A stretch of DNA of 64,000 bases from Platynereis dumerilii (Eukaryota > Annelida > Polychaeta > Phyllodocida > Nereididae): positions 12,043,415-12,107,414 of the forward strand of contig JAPTHN010000013.1 in assembly GCA_026936325.1 (NCBI GenBank), given 5' to 3'. Position 1 is the stretch's first letter. Every line of letters begins with the position of its first letter. The notes beneath the pieces were generated by a model, which saw only the letters and a list, made by a program, of their open reading frames with translations, had not been told where the DNA came from and did no database searches. The position numbers and the translations under genes are program-made. Positions 1-10,890 of this stretch are shown here, piece by piece.

Positions 1-622
1 ACCCTGTGGAAGGGAAAATGGCCACCACAATGCAGGCTTTCTGGACCTTTATAGCCTCTAAAACTGATAATAGTAAATTTTCTAATATTGAATTAAACTG
101 AAAATACCAACCGTTGTGCACATCTACAATGGTATCAATGTGTTATGCATATGATAAGAACTTCCAGAGTGGGCTGGTTGAGGCCACAGCATTGGTTGTT
201 TCACCCCTTCAGTAGATTTCAGCACTAAAGCATAATCGCCCTATGCATAGCATAGCATGGGCGATAATAACTATACATCAAATTGATGCATCTAATATTA
301 ATATAATCAAGCATTAATCAATGACATGGATACGAGTTTGGCATTATGTTGTCTATAATGTGTGACGTTATCTTTTTTTTCATGATTTGATACATGCTCA
401 TGTCACTGCTCTCATTTTTGCAAGACTTGTCAACTATTGAATTCAATGGGAAAATACAAAGGGGTTGAATAATTTTGCTGCCAACTGTAATACAGATTTT
501 AACTACATTACACTTTCATAATTAAATTAATTTAGTCGATTTTGTAACTATATATTACTTGAGGAAAGCCTTACAATTCTTACTTTGTAAACAAACCATG
601 GGATTTTCAAGGCATCAAAACC

Positions 623-814
623 AGCCCCGACAGCTCAGTCAGTAGAGCGCTCGCATCATAAGCGAGGGATGGGTTCAATCCCCAGGCTGGCAATCATGTC
701 ATTAGACAACGTCGTCACTCACATCAGACGTTAATTGGAGGTGCCGCGGGCCCAACTGGAAATAAATCACTTACTTAGCTTGGGTACCCACGTTAAATAA
801 AGGTTAAAGTACCT
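623..814 (+). repeat. tRNA-derived SINE, copy 1
   Basis: A tRNA-like head (about 623-692) has A-box-like CAGCTCAGTCAGTAGAGCG and B-box-like GGTTCAATCC, and an anticodon-like stem CTCGC/GCGAG around a 7-nt loop. It is followed by about 100 bp of unrelated body and an AAAGGTTAAAGTACCT tail. A second copy lies on the opposite strand at 36276-36499 with the same body and an (AAAGGT)n tail, which rules out a lone tRNA gene. The heads differ in the anticodon loop (CAT here, CAC in the other); the Val-like loop of the other copy is probably nearer the ancestor. Confidence 0.8.
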
Positions 815-862
815 ATAACTTTACCTTTTACTTGGTTTACATTTTGAAGCAAATTCAACTTA

Positions 863-1268
863 GGGCTATTCCATTTAAAACTATTGGGGGGGAGAAAGGC
901 CGGGATGATTTTTTTGTCGAAAATTCGCTTCAGATAGGGGGGAGGGAAAATAAACAGCTTTAGATGGACAGTGGGAGGCACCCGCAAAAATTCGTATTAG
1001 ATTTATGTAGAGGACGCTATCACTCCATGAAGGCTTACACATTGTAATAACGAAGTTTTACTTGATGCATGTGGGCCATTGTGGGGTGGGTAAACAATTC
1101 ATATTTAAAGCATGCAGGCAGGGTCTCGCAAAAAATGTAAGTAAATGCATGGGGGGGGGGGGTGAACAAAATTCACTTCAGATGCATGGGGGGTCAAAAA
1201 ATTCACTTTAGATCCATGGGGGTCAAAAACATAACCAGACAACCCATTAGTTTTAAATGGAACGGCCC
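863..1268. mobile_element. Harbinger-type MITE, family GGGCTATTCC, copy 1
   Basis: Terminal inverted repeats GGGCTATTCCATTTAAAAC and GTTTTAAATGGAACGGCCC bound a 406-bp non-coding element. It is flanked by a 3-bp TTA duplication at 860-862 and 1269-1271. The interior repeats a G-tract word with TCACTT(C/T)AGATGCATGGGG. A second copy is at 38676-39001. The 3-bp duplication and GGG start fit PIF/Harbinger, but assignment to that superfamily is inference. Confidence 0.75.
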
Positions 1269-1366
1269 TTAATATATTGGGTTTATCATGACAAAATGAA
1301 TTTACTGCTTAGAATAAGTTAAAAATGACTCCAATCTTGAGTGTAGATTCTCGATCTTCGGATCCA

Positions 1367-1505
1367 TATAGTAGATGAATTTACCTTCAGAAGATCTAGT
1401 AGATTTTTAGCCAGAATTTTCGGCGACGATGAAGACGACGAGACGTCGCCGAAAATTCTGGCTAAAAATCTACTAGATCTTCTGAAGGTAAATTCATCTA
1501 CTATA
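1367..1505. repeat. Perfect long palindrome (fold-back), 62-bp arms
   Basis: Bases 1367-1428 are the exact reverse complement of 1444-1505, with a 15-nt loop at 1429-1443. The sequence ACTCCAATCTT occurs on both sides, near 1329 and 1504, and may be a duplication made when the fold-back formed. Nothing codes here. The complete identity of the arms implies recent formation. A fold-back artefact of assembly or cloning cannot be excluded from sequence alone. Confidence 0.9.
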
Positions 1506-1860
1506 CTCCAATCTTATTTTGGGTATCTTACAGATGATTTCATATTTGTAGATACACGGTGTGAATGTGATTTTTTTTCTAAGACATGTTATCCTTTGTT
1601 GAAAAGTGATGTAATTATTTTTTTTATGTCACTCTTCCCTATAGAACAAATGTCCCAGAAAAAAACTTCACATTCAGTCCTTGGCTTGAGTCTATATGAA
1701 ATCATTTGTAAATCTGTGAAGATACCATTAATAAGTTTAAATGCAGCCATTAATTGCAACTATCAAACCCTAAAATTACCTATTGAAATCGAATCTCGGT
1801 CAATGAAATGCTCCCTCATGGCTGTAGGCCTTCTGTAGACTCATCTTCTTTATTCTATAT

Positions 1861-4171
1861 GGGTGAAGTCATTTTAAACGAGGCCAGCCAGGATTTTGAC
1901 CTTTAACAGGACATAAAAAATATTTGGCTGGTTATAAATTCTTTAAAATTCCCTGAGATGTAGAACACAATTATCTCTTCATAATAAATCCACTTTTACG
2001 TGAAATTATGGCTTCATCATTGAGACCAGGGACCAAAAACTCTCAAAATGGTCCATTTTTGGGGTGTCAAACGTCACATTTTCAAACAGTGTTACTTTGA
2101 CAGCTGATGGTTAGCAACTGAAGTAAGTTATGCTCAGTTTTTTTAATTTTAATGACTACCTATATACCTGAACTTAAGTTTTTTAATTCCATTCGGTATG
2201 TGAAATGTTCTGGGAATATTTCTCGGGCCACTGAAACCTCCCGTCACGTACATCATAAATGTCAAACATGGTCAATCCAGAAAAAACATTTTCTAAAAAT
2301 GGGTTTTTTTCCTATTTAAGTGGCGTTTGGTTGATTTATTTTCCATTGAATCAAGAAAGTCTATGATAAATAATCACATACCAGTCAGCTTTAAAGGGAA
2401 TATCCAGCTATAGTTAAATGGTCGCAGTCCAAACATGACACCTGCAGTCACCGAAAAAATTCTCACCTACAGGACGGCAAAATTTCAAACCAAAAATTTT
2501 GACACACCCAGTAATATTTTTATGGGTTTGTATGCTGCCAAAATAAGTATTCCACAAGATTTATCTAAAATGTTTCAAAGGATATCCTACAGAGCAGCAA
2601 AGGCTGTGATATGGAGGATACAAATTTTGAATGTCAATAATTCTGGGATTCTCACCTACAGGACAGATATGATGTAACGTGACTGATAGAGGTGTTCTCA
2701 TGTGTAGAGAAGCATCACATCAATCAAAATTTTTCATTTTGCTGTGAATAATAAGTTTTGTTTCTGAAATTGGCCTTGCATGAAGATACAGGACTGTCAC
2801 ATAACAAAATGTGTCATATGTCAAAAAGTATCAAACTGGTACATCATAATGGACAGTACATCATTATTGACCAAGAAGTAATTATTGGTCAATTATGATG
2901 TACAGATGAATTTTCATGCTTTTTGATATGAAAAGATTACCAAAGTCGAGAAAAGTTGTGTTAATTAAATTCCCAGACTTTTGTTGTCCTTCTCAAGAGA
3001 TTTCACACATACATTTCATTCTTATCTGACAATAACATAGATTCTTTGATGTACATCACATTTGACACTTGTAATGTCAAATATGATGTACAGCATAAAT
3101 CTTAGATATATGGCTGTATTCTCAACATTAAATTAAGAATTATCATGTATTTTGGCTAGCTTCCTTTACTACTGCAGTTCATATCAACAACACATTGTGT
3201 TTGATTTCGTTCAGCCAAGATTAATAGACGTACATCATAATTGACGCTTCATGTAAAATTCTTCTGATTATTTGTATTTTTACTGTTGTTATGAATGAGG
3301 ATTTTAACAAATCTAATTTACCTTACTTATTCTTTTATATATTTTATGGAATATGGAATTTCAGAGAATTTAAGTTCTAGCTTGAGTTGGTTATTCATAT
3401 TCAGTGTTTGGTGTATGTATGTAGCTTCTGGCAACTTATTTTCCGGTTTCTTGGTGAAATTTCTCCTTTGTGTTATATTAGGGGGAATTATTAGATGACA
3501 CTTGTTTGTTTTTATTGAAATGTTTATAATTGCATTTACTGGTAAGGTTTATTAATACACAATTTAACATAATTTTTGAAACTTGGTCAATTATGATGTA
3601 CATGTGACAGAATTCTCACCTACAGGACTATGTCAAATATGATGTAACGCTAAAAATATCCCTATATCTTTTACACAACAGGTTAGATGGCTTGGATTTT
3701 ACCTTTCTCTCATACATTCTGTGTGTTTTTACATTTTAATCCAAAAATTTACTGAGTATACCTATTTGCTTTATTTTGACAGAACATCGAAGAAGCAAAA
3801 TTGACAAACATATATTTTTGTTCCGTCAATGTGTGTATTTCAAAGCAAAATGGTAATTTGTCGGCTAAAATTGTTTTAAATGATCATCTACACCTGGAAC
3901 AATGATTACATGATCAATGTTTGCTATTATCAACAATAGGGATTAAATAAAGTGGAGTCAACCAAAATTTCTCACCTACGTGACAGCAAAGACTCTCCTC
4001 AGCAAAATTCTATGTGGGGCAGTGTCAGTGTAACTTAAGGACATAAAACGTATATTTCATAAAAATTAAGACTATGGAGCACAGGCTGGCAGAGGAATAC
4101 ATCCTAAAACATGCATTTAAAAATTTGCCCTTATGTGACACTTTTGGCCTCATTTAAAATGACTTCACCCA
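1861..4171. mobile_element. 2.3-kb non-autonomous inverted-repeat element, TATA-flanked, TGGG ends
   Basis: Ends TGGGTGAAGTCATTTTAAA and its inverse match at about 25 of 26 positions. TATA abuts both ends, so the duplication is TA or TATA. There is no transposase. The interior repeats two words in both orientations: CTCACCTACAGGAC (about 2462, 2650, 3614, and variant near 3969) and a TGATGTACATCATAATTGAC-like word (about 2248, 2840, 2890, 3050, 3075, 3230, 3590). The element at 30673-31656 shares the TATA/TGGG boundary and word-repeat design. Confidence 0.75.
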
Positions 4172-4861
4172 TATATATAACTGGGGCCTCAACCTGAAAT
4201 TAAATAGCATTGTGTCACTATTGGGCAAATTCCTACTTTTTGAGCTTTTTGTTAATAAATAACTCTTCGTTTGCATGCCAAGATGGCAATAATTTCAACG
4301 TTTTACAATCTTTTTTTTTACTGCCGCTGGGTAATTTCTGGAAAAATTTAGGGCCCAAAATTTTGCAATCGGCTAACAGCTTCAAATTATATTAAAACAA
4401 AGCACAAAGTTTGTGCAACTTCGTGAATATTCACGTTTGTCTACACTGTAAACAAAATGACTGGGTGCAATAAAAAAAATATGCAGCCTTTTTTTTAAGG
4501 GAAAAATTTGAGATATTTTATTGGCAAAGAAAAATCCAACTTTTAAATCGGTAATTAAACACCGTAAAGAAGATATAATTTTATGCTGACGCCCATGAGG
4601 TCAAGTCTTTTTAAATTCTGTTTTTCAACTAAAGTATCAAATTTGATACTCAGAAATAAAAACATAGGCTGTGTGGCAGCAAACCTTCAGCGAAAAAAAC
4701 ACCATTAAAGGACACAATTACACCATGAAAGTGATGTGAACCAAAATGCATGTTAGTATTGTATTGTATTATACTATCAGTCATGCACTGCAATGCAGGC
4801 ACGAAATTCGTGGTGAGCCTTCCACAATGATACAGCTCAGGGCAGCCATAGTACGGCGCCC
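4172..4861. other. Intergenic stretch without recognised feature
   Basis: AT-rich sequence with homopolymer runs. Short open frames here have no recognisable domain. I see no tRNA, splice pair or repeat boundary. Confidence 0.5.
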
Positions 4862-5045
4862 ATGGGCAGAGACAAGGGGAACATTACCCAAGGTTCCCAT
4901 ACCTTAGCATTCTCCAGTGTTGGTGACCGCCGTATGATGATGAGTGATGAGAAGACTGTGAGTCTGGTACATACCCTATTAGTTCAGGGATGTCCAGGGT
5001 CTTTCAGTTGCCCCAGTACAGAACACTGTATACATGCAATAGTGG
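4862..5045 (+). repeat. Dispersed repeat of unknown class, copy 1
   Basis: From GTTGGTGACCG through AGAAGACTG...GTCTGG(T/C)ACATACCCT and CAGGGATG...GGGTCTTTCAGTT this matches 33120-33245 on the same strand over about 130 bp with scattered differences. The 62-codon open frame across it is not conserved in the second copy, so this is treated as repeat and not gene. It may be part of a longer SINE or LINE tail. Confidence 0.6.
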
Positions 5046-5119
5046 TCTGAGTTTTTTTCGTCTGGAAATTTAACCTGTGCCTCTTTTTTAGACAGAAGAG
5101 CCTCATTCTGGTACTTGCA

Positions 5120-5290
5120 GTAAATATTTGTCTTATGTTTTTATCGAAGTAAAAAAAAATTAACTTTTTAGCTTTAACTTCAGTTAACCTTTCAAAAAAG
5201 TTTACTTATTAACTTTAACTTAGCTAATGATCTGATTAACTTATTAACTGTTAACTCAGCCAACATTTTTTGTTGATTTGCCCACCACTG
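5120..5290. repeat. Truncated hAT-like MITE end with TTAACTTATTAAC word
   Basis: A word TTAACTT(A/T)TTAACTTTAAC recurs four to five times, followed by TTGATTTGCCCACCACTGCC. Read on the minus strand this is a CAGTGGTGGGCAAATCAA terminus typical of hAT MITEs. The partner terminus is not visible. Confidence 0.4.
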
Positions 5291-5377
5291 CCCAGGTGAC
5301 CCGGCAAGAGCTGGATTCGAACCCTGGACCTAGCAATTGGCAGTCCAGCACGCTACCACTATACCAACCCTCCCCCC
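5290..5377 (-). repeat. tRNA-Gly-like SINE head, truncated
   Basis: On the minus strand this reads GGTATAGTGGTAGCGTGCTGG (A box) and CAGGGTTCGAATCCAGCTCTTGCC (B box). It matches the head of the fuller copy at 58823-59030 but lacks its body. Confidence 0.65.
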
Positions 5378-6054
5378 ATATATGCAATAGTACTCAGTCT
5401 TGGTCTAAAGGTGCATGTTAAACCATGGAAAGGCCAATGCTATATGGAAAGTGATAACAACACCTTCTTCGAACTTCGTTCGCTGAAGGTAAAAACAAGA
5501 CCAGGTACAACCAAATGTTATCTCCAGCCAACGTTCTTTTTTTCTGACCAACACGATTTTTTGGTAAAACCTTAATCCAGTGTGAAAATGGAATTTCTTC
5601 CTAGGAAAAGATGGCTTTAACTCATCCTGCTTACAAGGAAGTTCAGAACTCCATTTCTTCCATGCCAGAAATTCAAGTTTAAGAAGGCTGTTTTAAAAGT
5701 GCTATTTAGTGGTGGACGTCCAGCACAACAGCTAAGGACTAGAGTGCAGGACTATATATTGATCAAATTAAATCTCAAGTTGAATGAGTCGCCAGCTCAC
5801 ACAGAATCGTGCGCGCCAAAGTGAAGGGCCGAAAAATGTGCCAATGTCAGAAATGCTTATAGTCTGCAATTTTCAAATGATCTGGATTTGACTTGTTACT
5901 GTTAGAGAAAAGACAATAAACTCCCTTGTTAGCAAGTGTTCATGTCAGTCAGGCATGCAATTTGCTAAAAAAAAATTAGATAGGATGTTTTACAAGCGTA
6001 CTTATTAAACAGGTGGTGACATACTTCATCGTTTTTAAAGCTTAACTGATGATC
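5378..6054. other. Intergenic, nothing recognised
   Basis: No open frame above background, no splice-like pair, and no clear terminal repeats. A small inverted repeat GAACTTCGTTC near 5470 has no known meaning. Confidence 0.4.
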
Positions 6055-6207
6055 CAATCAGGTTTCAGGACTAGTCATTCTACTGACACCTGTCTCATTG
6101 CGCTTCATGATTTTATAAGAAGTGAAATTGAAGCAGTTGGTATGGTAATGCTCGATGTGCAAAAGGCCTTTGACAGCGTTAACCGCAAATTACTATACTA
6201 TTTTTAA
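6055..6207 (+). pseudogene. LINE reverse transcriptase fragment
   Basis: The frame starting at 6055 reads QSGFRTSHSTDTCLIALHDF and then VGMVMLDVQKAFDSVN. These are the QxGFRxxxST block and the motif A block (catalytic Asp in LDVQKAFD) of non-LTR reverse transcriptases of the Jockey/CR1/RTE-like type. The fragment covers only about 50 residues and stops at a TAA; sequence on either side does not continue the domain. It is a dead remnant with no endonuclease or tail. Confidence 0.8.
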
Positions 6208-6955
6208 CAGTGAGCATCAATGCACTTGTTAGAACAGTATTGGATTGACATTGGTAACTGGCGTCATATGTTGCCAAAGTAGCTTTAAAAATTAGCAAAA
6301 TTGCATCTTCTCAAAATTTGAGGTCCTTATTTCTGGAGCTGTTAGTTGCATGATGTTCTGTCCTCATCTTATAAATAACTTCATCTAATATAGGAGGTCA
6401 GAAATCCAAGATTTGAAGTTTCTAGATAATATGGTTTTGGAGTTGCAGCTATTTGAAAAAGCCGTTACAAAAATTTGCGTCGAATGGGAAGGCCATTTAA
6501 AATACCAATAGAAATAAGCCAAGATGGCAAACATCTCTTGAGACAAATTTAAACTACTTTCTGGAAATAATTTTTCACGCCATGAAACATCTCTGTTATC
6601 TTTACAAATGAACCATTGCAGGGCTCTCCTTATTGATAACATAGGGACTTCTAAGCTTATAGATACTTAATATTACACATTTATTATTATTATTTTTTAA
6701 ATGTTATATATATACTTATATGTTTATTGACCGTGCCTTAGAAGCCCCTATGATTGATAAGTCAAAAAATCAATCTCACTTAATTCTGAAAAACATACAC
6801 TTTTGTTGTTTGGAAGTGTATACTTTAGTTCAAATGGATCTGACAACTTTATATGATCTTTAACTGCTATTGAACTTTACATAGAATCGACTGATTTTTT
6901 TAAAAACAACTATTTATAATCGGATCGATGACACTATTTTTACTTCATTGTTTTT
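6208..6955. other. Intergenic, AT-rich
   Basis: An 85-codon minus-strand frame at 6385-6642 has no recognisable domain and no splice or promoter context. It is regarded as chance. Nothing else is seen. Confidence 0.4.
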
Positions 6956-7570
6956 AGCCTGGCTCGCCAGGCTAATTCAGGGGTAATGGTTTGAAAATAT
7001 TGTCTGTCAACTCTACTGTTCAATAACTACAGGTTCAATTTATCTGTTTTTGTGTTTTATTGGTTTGTTAGGGTAGCTAGATGTATGGAAATTACTTTTT
7101 TTTTCCAATTTCAAAAATTTTTTTTCCAAGATTTGAAAAAAAAAAAATTTTTTTTTTTTCAAAAAGAGGAAATCGGGCAACTTCTGTCTTTCAAAATTTA
7201 AACATTTTTTGCTCCAAGATTTAAATTTTTTTTTCCTAAATAAAAAAAAATAAAAAATTTGTTTTCCTAGATTAAAAAAAAAATTTTTTTTTGTTCCAAA
7301 TTTTTTTCAATTTTGCCAATATTTTCAAAGGAGAAAATTGGGCAACTTCAAGATTTAAAAAAATCGTACACATTCTTTTCATGGTTATTCCGATATTATT
7401 TTGTTCATGGAACAACCACAATAACAGCACTTCACTTGCCGCAATTCAGAACCACTTTTCTCTGCCATTTCCAAAAAAGTAGACTTAACTATTTCACCAG
7501 CATTGCTACATATTTTGCCGTCATCACTGCCACATATTTTGGCGTCATAACTGCCGCTTGAGCCAGGCTT
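6956..7570. repeat. Low-complexity A/T homopolymer block, possibly inside a TIR element
   Basis: AGCCTGGCTC at 6957 and its inverse GAGCCAGGCT near 7560 may be short terminal repeats. Between them, 7090-7320 alternates runs of A and T with a CCAAGATTTAAA word, and GGGCAACTTC occurs twice. Overlapping open frames at 7291-7561 are by-products of the composition. Confidence 0.45.
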
Positions 7571-7954
7571 TGAATCCGCGGATTCTTGTTTATCTATTTA
7601 TTTGTTTTTAATGTATTTTATTTTACTTCAGTATAATTTGAACTGTTGTTAACCAGCTGTATTCAGTACACTCTATTTTTATATATTACATACATTTTAT
7701 ATATTCACAAGTCATTTTATAAATCCAACTACATTTTTGGTTGCCAAATCATATTCTTCTCCTAAATGAGCTCAAAAAGCCACAATTGAGATATGTTTAG
7801 TGTGACAAGCAATTGTTCTGTAAAAGAAACTTGGTTCACAAACATCTGAAGTTTGCGGCGGCAGGAAACTACTGCCGTACCCTAGAATTTGGTCAACAGC
7901 AAAAAGTTTTTTAAAATTATCATTAAAATATGACAATTTTCATTTGGCACTTAC

Positions 7955-8057
7955 TTAACTTGTCCATGTTCTCACAATTCATCACCAAAGAGTGTAGCCC
8001 TCTTAGAGATTTCAAATCGGGCAGAAACGTTAAGCAGCACGGACAGCAAACGTTTGT
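7955..8057 (-). other. Possible exon trace with good splice sites
   Basis: On the minus strand an ATTATTTTCAG acceptor precedes a 103-bp stretch open in one frame (VCCPCCLTFLPDLKSLRG), ending at a GTAAGT donor. Cys pairs hint at a zinc-binding segment, but I do not recognise the family. It could join the candidate exons at 8393-8465, 8837-8920 and 9745-9788 in a minus-strand transcript, though the joined frames do not stay open. A non-coding or decayed gene is equally possible. Confidence 0.25.
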
Positions 8058-8392
8058 CTGAAAATAATCAAATAAAACAAGTCAAGAAGAACAGTTTTGG
8101 ACACCAGACAATCCATTAATTTCGAAGACAACTGCATAGTGTATTACGTGTATTGCAATGAAGCTGAATAAACCTTTTATTTCAGGTTGTTCAAGTGTGA
8201 AATGTAAAAATGACAATCCACAAGATACAATGTAAATTTACTAAATTTGCCTTTTCTATTGTATTTTGTTTTAACAATAAACAACTAGTAAACTTTAATA
8301 GAACTCAGCAGACGAGTGTATAATATAATAGAAATGTATGTAATAACATGCATTGAAACTTTTAAGCATCGTATTTGACCAAAAAAAATTAC

Positions 8393-8465
8393 CGCTTTTT
8401 CCATTGCTTTCATTGTTCAGAGACAGATACGCACAGGGAACAGCAATAATCTTTCCTTGGTTGAT
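8393..8465 (-). other. Exon-like segment, older tandem duplicate A
   Basis: Bounded on the minus strand by GCTTTCAG and GTAATT. It resembles 8837-8920 across the acceptor and about 55 bp of body (AAGATT..TATTGCTGT.CC and TGTCTC.CTCTGAA). No protein family is recognised. Confidence 0.25.
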
Positions 8466-8836
8466 CTGAAAGCAAAGATAGTCAATTTTGATAAATCAAA
8501 ATGTGCTTTCAGCATGTATGATCTAGAACTAAGGGAAAACTTCATCAACTTATGTTGGCCTAATTTTTGCGACAGACACAAGAAGTATGATTTTTCATTT
8601 CTTCTATAATTATAATTTATGCTAAAACTTGTAAAGCACTGAGGATACTATTATTATGGAAGCATAAGGGGCGAGAAAAGTAAACCATTAGGGGCCGTTA
8701 GTGGAACTCTCCTTTTTCCAGCCACTATCATGGCCTATTACAAATAATTAGGTAGAATTACTAGAAGAGTAAATATATATATATGATTTATCTAAGTTTC
8801 ACATGCATTGATCGTCAATGTCTTCCCAAAAGTTAC

Positions 8837-8920
8837 CGTATGTTTCCTTTCAGTCTTCCTTTTTCAGAGTGAGACATGAGAGGGGCACAGCAATAGGCCT
8901 AATCTTTCTTCTTGATCAAC
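8837..8920 (-). other. Exon-like segment, tandem duplicate B
   Basis: Minus-strand partner of 8393-8465 with the same GCTTTCAG acceptor and a GTAACT donor. Relative to copy A it carries a few extra bases reading AGGCCT, making the TAGGCCTA palindrome common in this window. The frame is not maintained. Confidence 0.25.
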
Positions 8921-9744
8921 CTGAAAGCAAAAGATTTTAATTATTTACAATTCTACTTGATTTCCTGAAGATCACTGGATCTGGAACTCTTTTCAATTCA
9001 GTTTTGGATTGTGACTGAATAAAATACAAAATTAATGTGCAAGTGGAATTAAATGCAAATGGATAAAAGTGAATTTATTACCAGGTAAAATTGCAAGTTG
9101 TTATAGATTTTAATCTGCATAATATTACAAAAATTATGGAAAAAGAGATGTGATAGAATAGAGTAAGTTAGTAACTAAAATACATTTGAAATTCATCTGT
9201 TCTGATATTGCTGCATGCTGCAGTGACACAAATTCACAAGTTGATTTGAGTTGTTAGTAGCACTTTTAAATTCCATACCATACCAAAACTGTGCAACTTC
9301 AAAATGTAAACAAGTGTCCTGGGCCAACAGTTGTCAGCAGGCCACCAAAAAAAACTTTTAACAGAAATAAGCTATCATTGAGTATCAAAATGTAATGGAT
9401 AATTTGAGCTAATTTGATAGCTATCCGTTGACAGCTATCAACATTTATAACACTTGAGAAGTATAGTTAACTGACAAATCAAAATATTATGATGAATGTG
9501 TACCTGCACTAATTGTAATTAGGCCTGACTGATTTAATTACTGAATTGAGTGAATTTTGACAGCTCTTCATTTGACACTCACACAATTGTGGATTGGGAA
9601 TTTGTGACACCTGTAGCACCTGTCAATTGCACTTGTCCAAGTTCACACCTCTGAAGTGCTGTCAACAATGTCATGGCTCTTTGTAAACAGGGGTTAATTA
9701 CATGCTGAAGCTGTCATAAACATGATAAACACCAAACTGCTCAC

Positions 9745-9788
9745 CTGTGCATGAATATTCTGCCATTCTCCATTCCAACAACTGTCAT
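9745..9788 (-). other. Candidate first exon of a minus-strand transcript
   Basis: ACAAAATGA gives a reasonable start context at 9788. Fourteen codons (MTVVGMENGRIFMH) follow before a CAG|GTGAGC donor. It sits at the edge of the CpG-rich block, as first exons often do. No continuing coding exon could be joined, so the call rests only on the start and donor. Confidence 0.25.
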
Positions 9789-9789
9789 T

Positions 9790-10370
9790 TTGTCGACGCC
9801 GTGAACATCGCGATTTTATAAAATCGCCCCAGGGCCACAATTCCTGCATAATTCCTCCAGTGTAGATGTGCACTCTTCTCAGGAATACATCAAATAAGTA
9901 ATCATGCAGTTTGGTCCATTATTCTGAGACTATCTGTCCAAAATCTTCAGTAATCTTCTCTCCCTCAACCATGCTGTCAACAAAAGTGATCAGCTTGTTT
10001 CTTTTCTCTGACTGGAGAGCTCGCACGCGCTATGACGTCACAGGGAAGTCTATGCAAATGAGCAATTTTAGTGAAATTTACTCACGGGATTTTTACGGTT
10101 GGACATGGGTCACTTTAGGGCTTCCTCAGGCACTTGATAACGGTCAGAACTTTCCGAAAAGTGGATGCTCGTGAAGGGTAACACCTCAGCTACACGTGAG
10201 TGGTCTTGTTTAGCACTTTTGTGCTGCGATTTTCTAATAAAACTTGCGACAATTGCGACACGAATCTTGGCAATCTCAGAACAATAAGTGGCTTCAGTCT
10301 CTTTCGCGAGTGCACTCGCTCACATGCCACGCCCCCTCACGGAAATGCACGAAGCGAAAGAGACTGATCA
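9790..10370. promoter_or_regulatory. CpG-rich promoter-like segment
   Basis: This block is richer in CG dinucleotides than its surroundings. It contains the palindrome CGATTTTATAAAATCG near 9810 (TATAAAA on both strands), a perfect CRE TGACGTCA at 10033-10040, an octamer ATGCAAAT at 10052-10059, and a GC-box-like CCACGCCCCC at 10327-10336. A 13-bp inverted repeat CAGTCTCTTTCGC / GCGAAAGAGACTG lies at 10295-10307 and 10354-10366. Octamers are known from histone H2B promoters, which is notable given the histone-type stem-loop at 10630. Promoter function is inferred. Confidence 0.4.
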
Positions 10371-10430
10371 TTCGGTCTACACCAGCCCAGGGAAGGAGGA
10401 TCCTCCAGGCAGACTCCCAGCTACACCGTG

Positions 10431-10598
10431 ATGCAGCCCAGCCCATCCTCCATGACACTGATGATGGATGCTCAGGAGAGCCCCGAGAAGTACAGCTACC
10501 CCCCTGGACCCAGCTTTGGTCAACCGGCCGCGCATCACCAGCACCAGCCTTCCCCTTCGCCCAGATGGACTGAGAGTCTCCTTTCTCCACGAAAGTAG
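10431..10598 (+). CDS. Short Pro/Ser/His-rich ORF of unknown function
   Basis: Fifty-five codons from ATG 10431 to TAG 10596-10598; the same frame is open upstream to at least about 10395. The product is rich in Pro, Ser, Gln and His (MQPSPSSMTLMMDAQESP, then YSYPPGPSFGQP) and looks like a disordered transcription-factor segment, but no domain is recognised. A consensus histone-type stem-loop starts 31 nt after the stop, so this may be the 3' end of a larger plus-strand gene. If the surrounding element is a Harbinger transposon, one would expect a Myb-like partner protein somewhere; this ORF shows no Myb motif. Confidence 0.35.
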   Translation: MQPSPSSMTLMMDAQESPEKYSYPPGPSFGQPAAHHQHQPSPSPRWTESLLSPRK

Positions 10599-10629
10599 AA
10601 GACCAGATGCAAAGACAACAAAAAACCTT

Positions 10630-10645
10630 GGCCCTTTTAAGGGCC
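10630..10645 (+). terminator. Histone-type 3' stem-loop
   Basis: GGCCCTTTTAAGGGCC folds as a 6-bp stem with a 4-nt loop and is followed by ACCA. This matches the metazoan replication-dependent histone 3' processing signal. It lies 31 nt downstream of the TAG at 10598. The first 30 bp or so after it, and about 20 bp before it, resemble the inverted site at 11645-11660. A purine-rich downstream element is at best weak (AAAAGGGCAGG). Confidence 0.7.
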
Positions 10646-10890
10646 ACCAAATCCTCCCAAAAGGGCAGGCCACGTACACATCTTATGTTGACAAAAAAAA
10701 AGAGCTTGTGTTGACCGAAAAGAGCCAAAAAAGAGCAAAAAAAACGTTGACAATCCCCCAAAAAAAAAGTCCCCCAAAAAAAAAGTCCCCCAAAAGAAAA
10801 CTCCGGTCCTGGCCTTCATTAAAAGTAATCACCTTCATAAAATCAAGGTGCTAGTTCCCCCTTTCTTTGCCCCAAAACATACCAAGTGCA

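Noticed and set aside
623-692. Functional tRNA gene
   Set aside because: The acceptor stem does not pair properly, and the tRNA-like head is fused to a body shared with another copy at 36276-36499, so it is a SINE.
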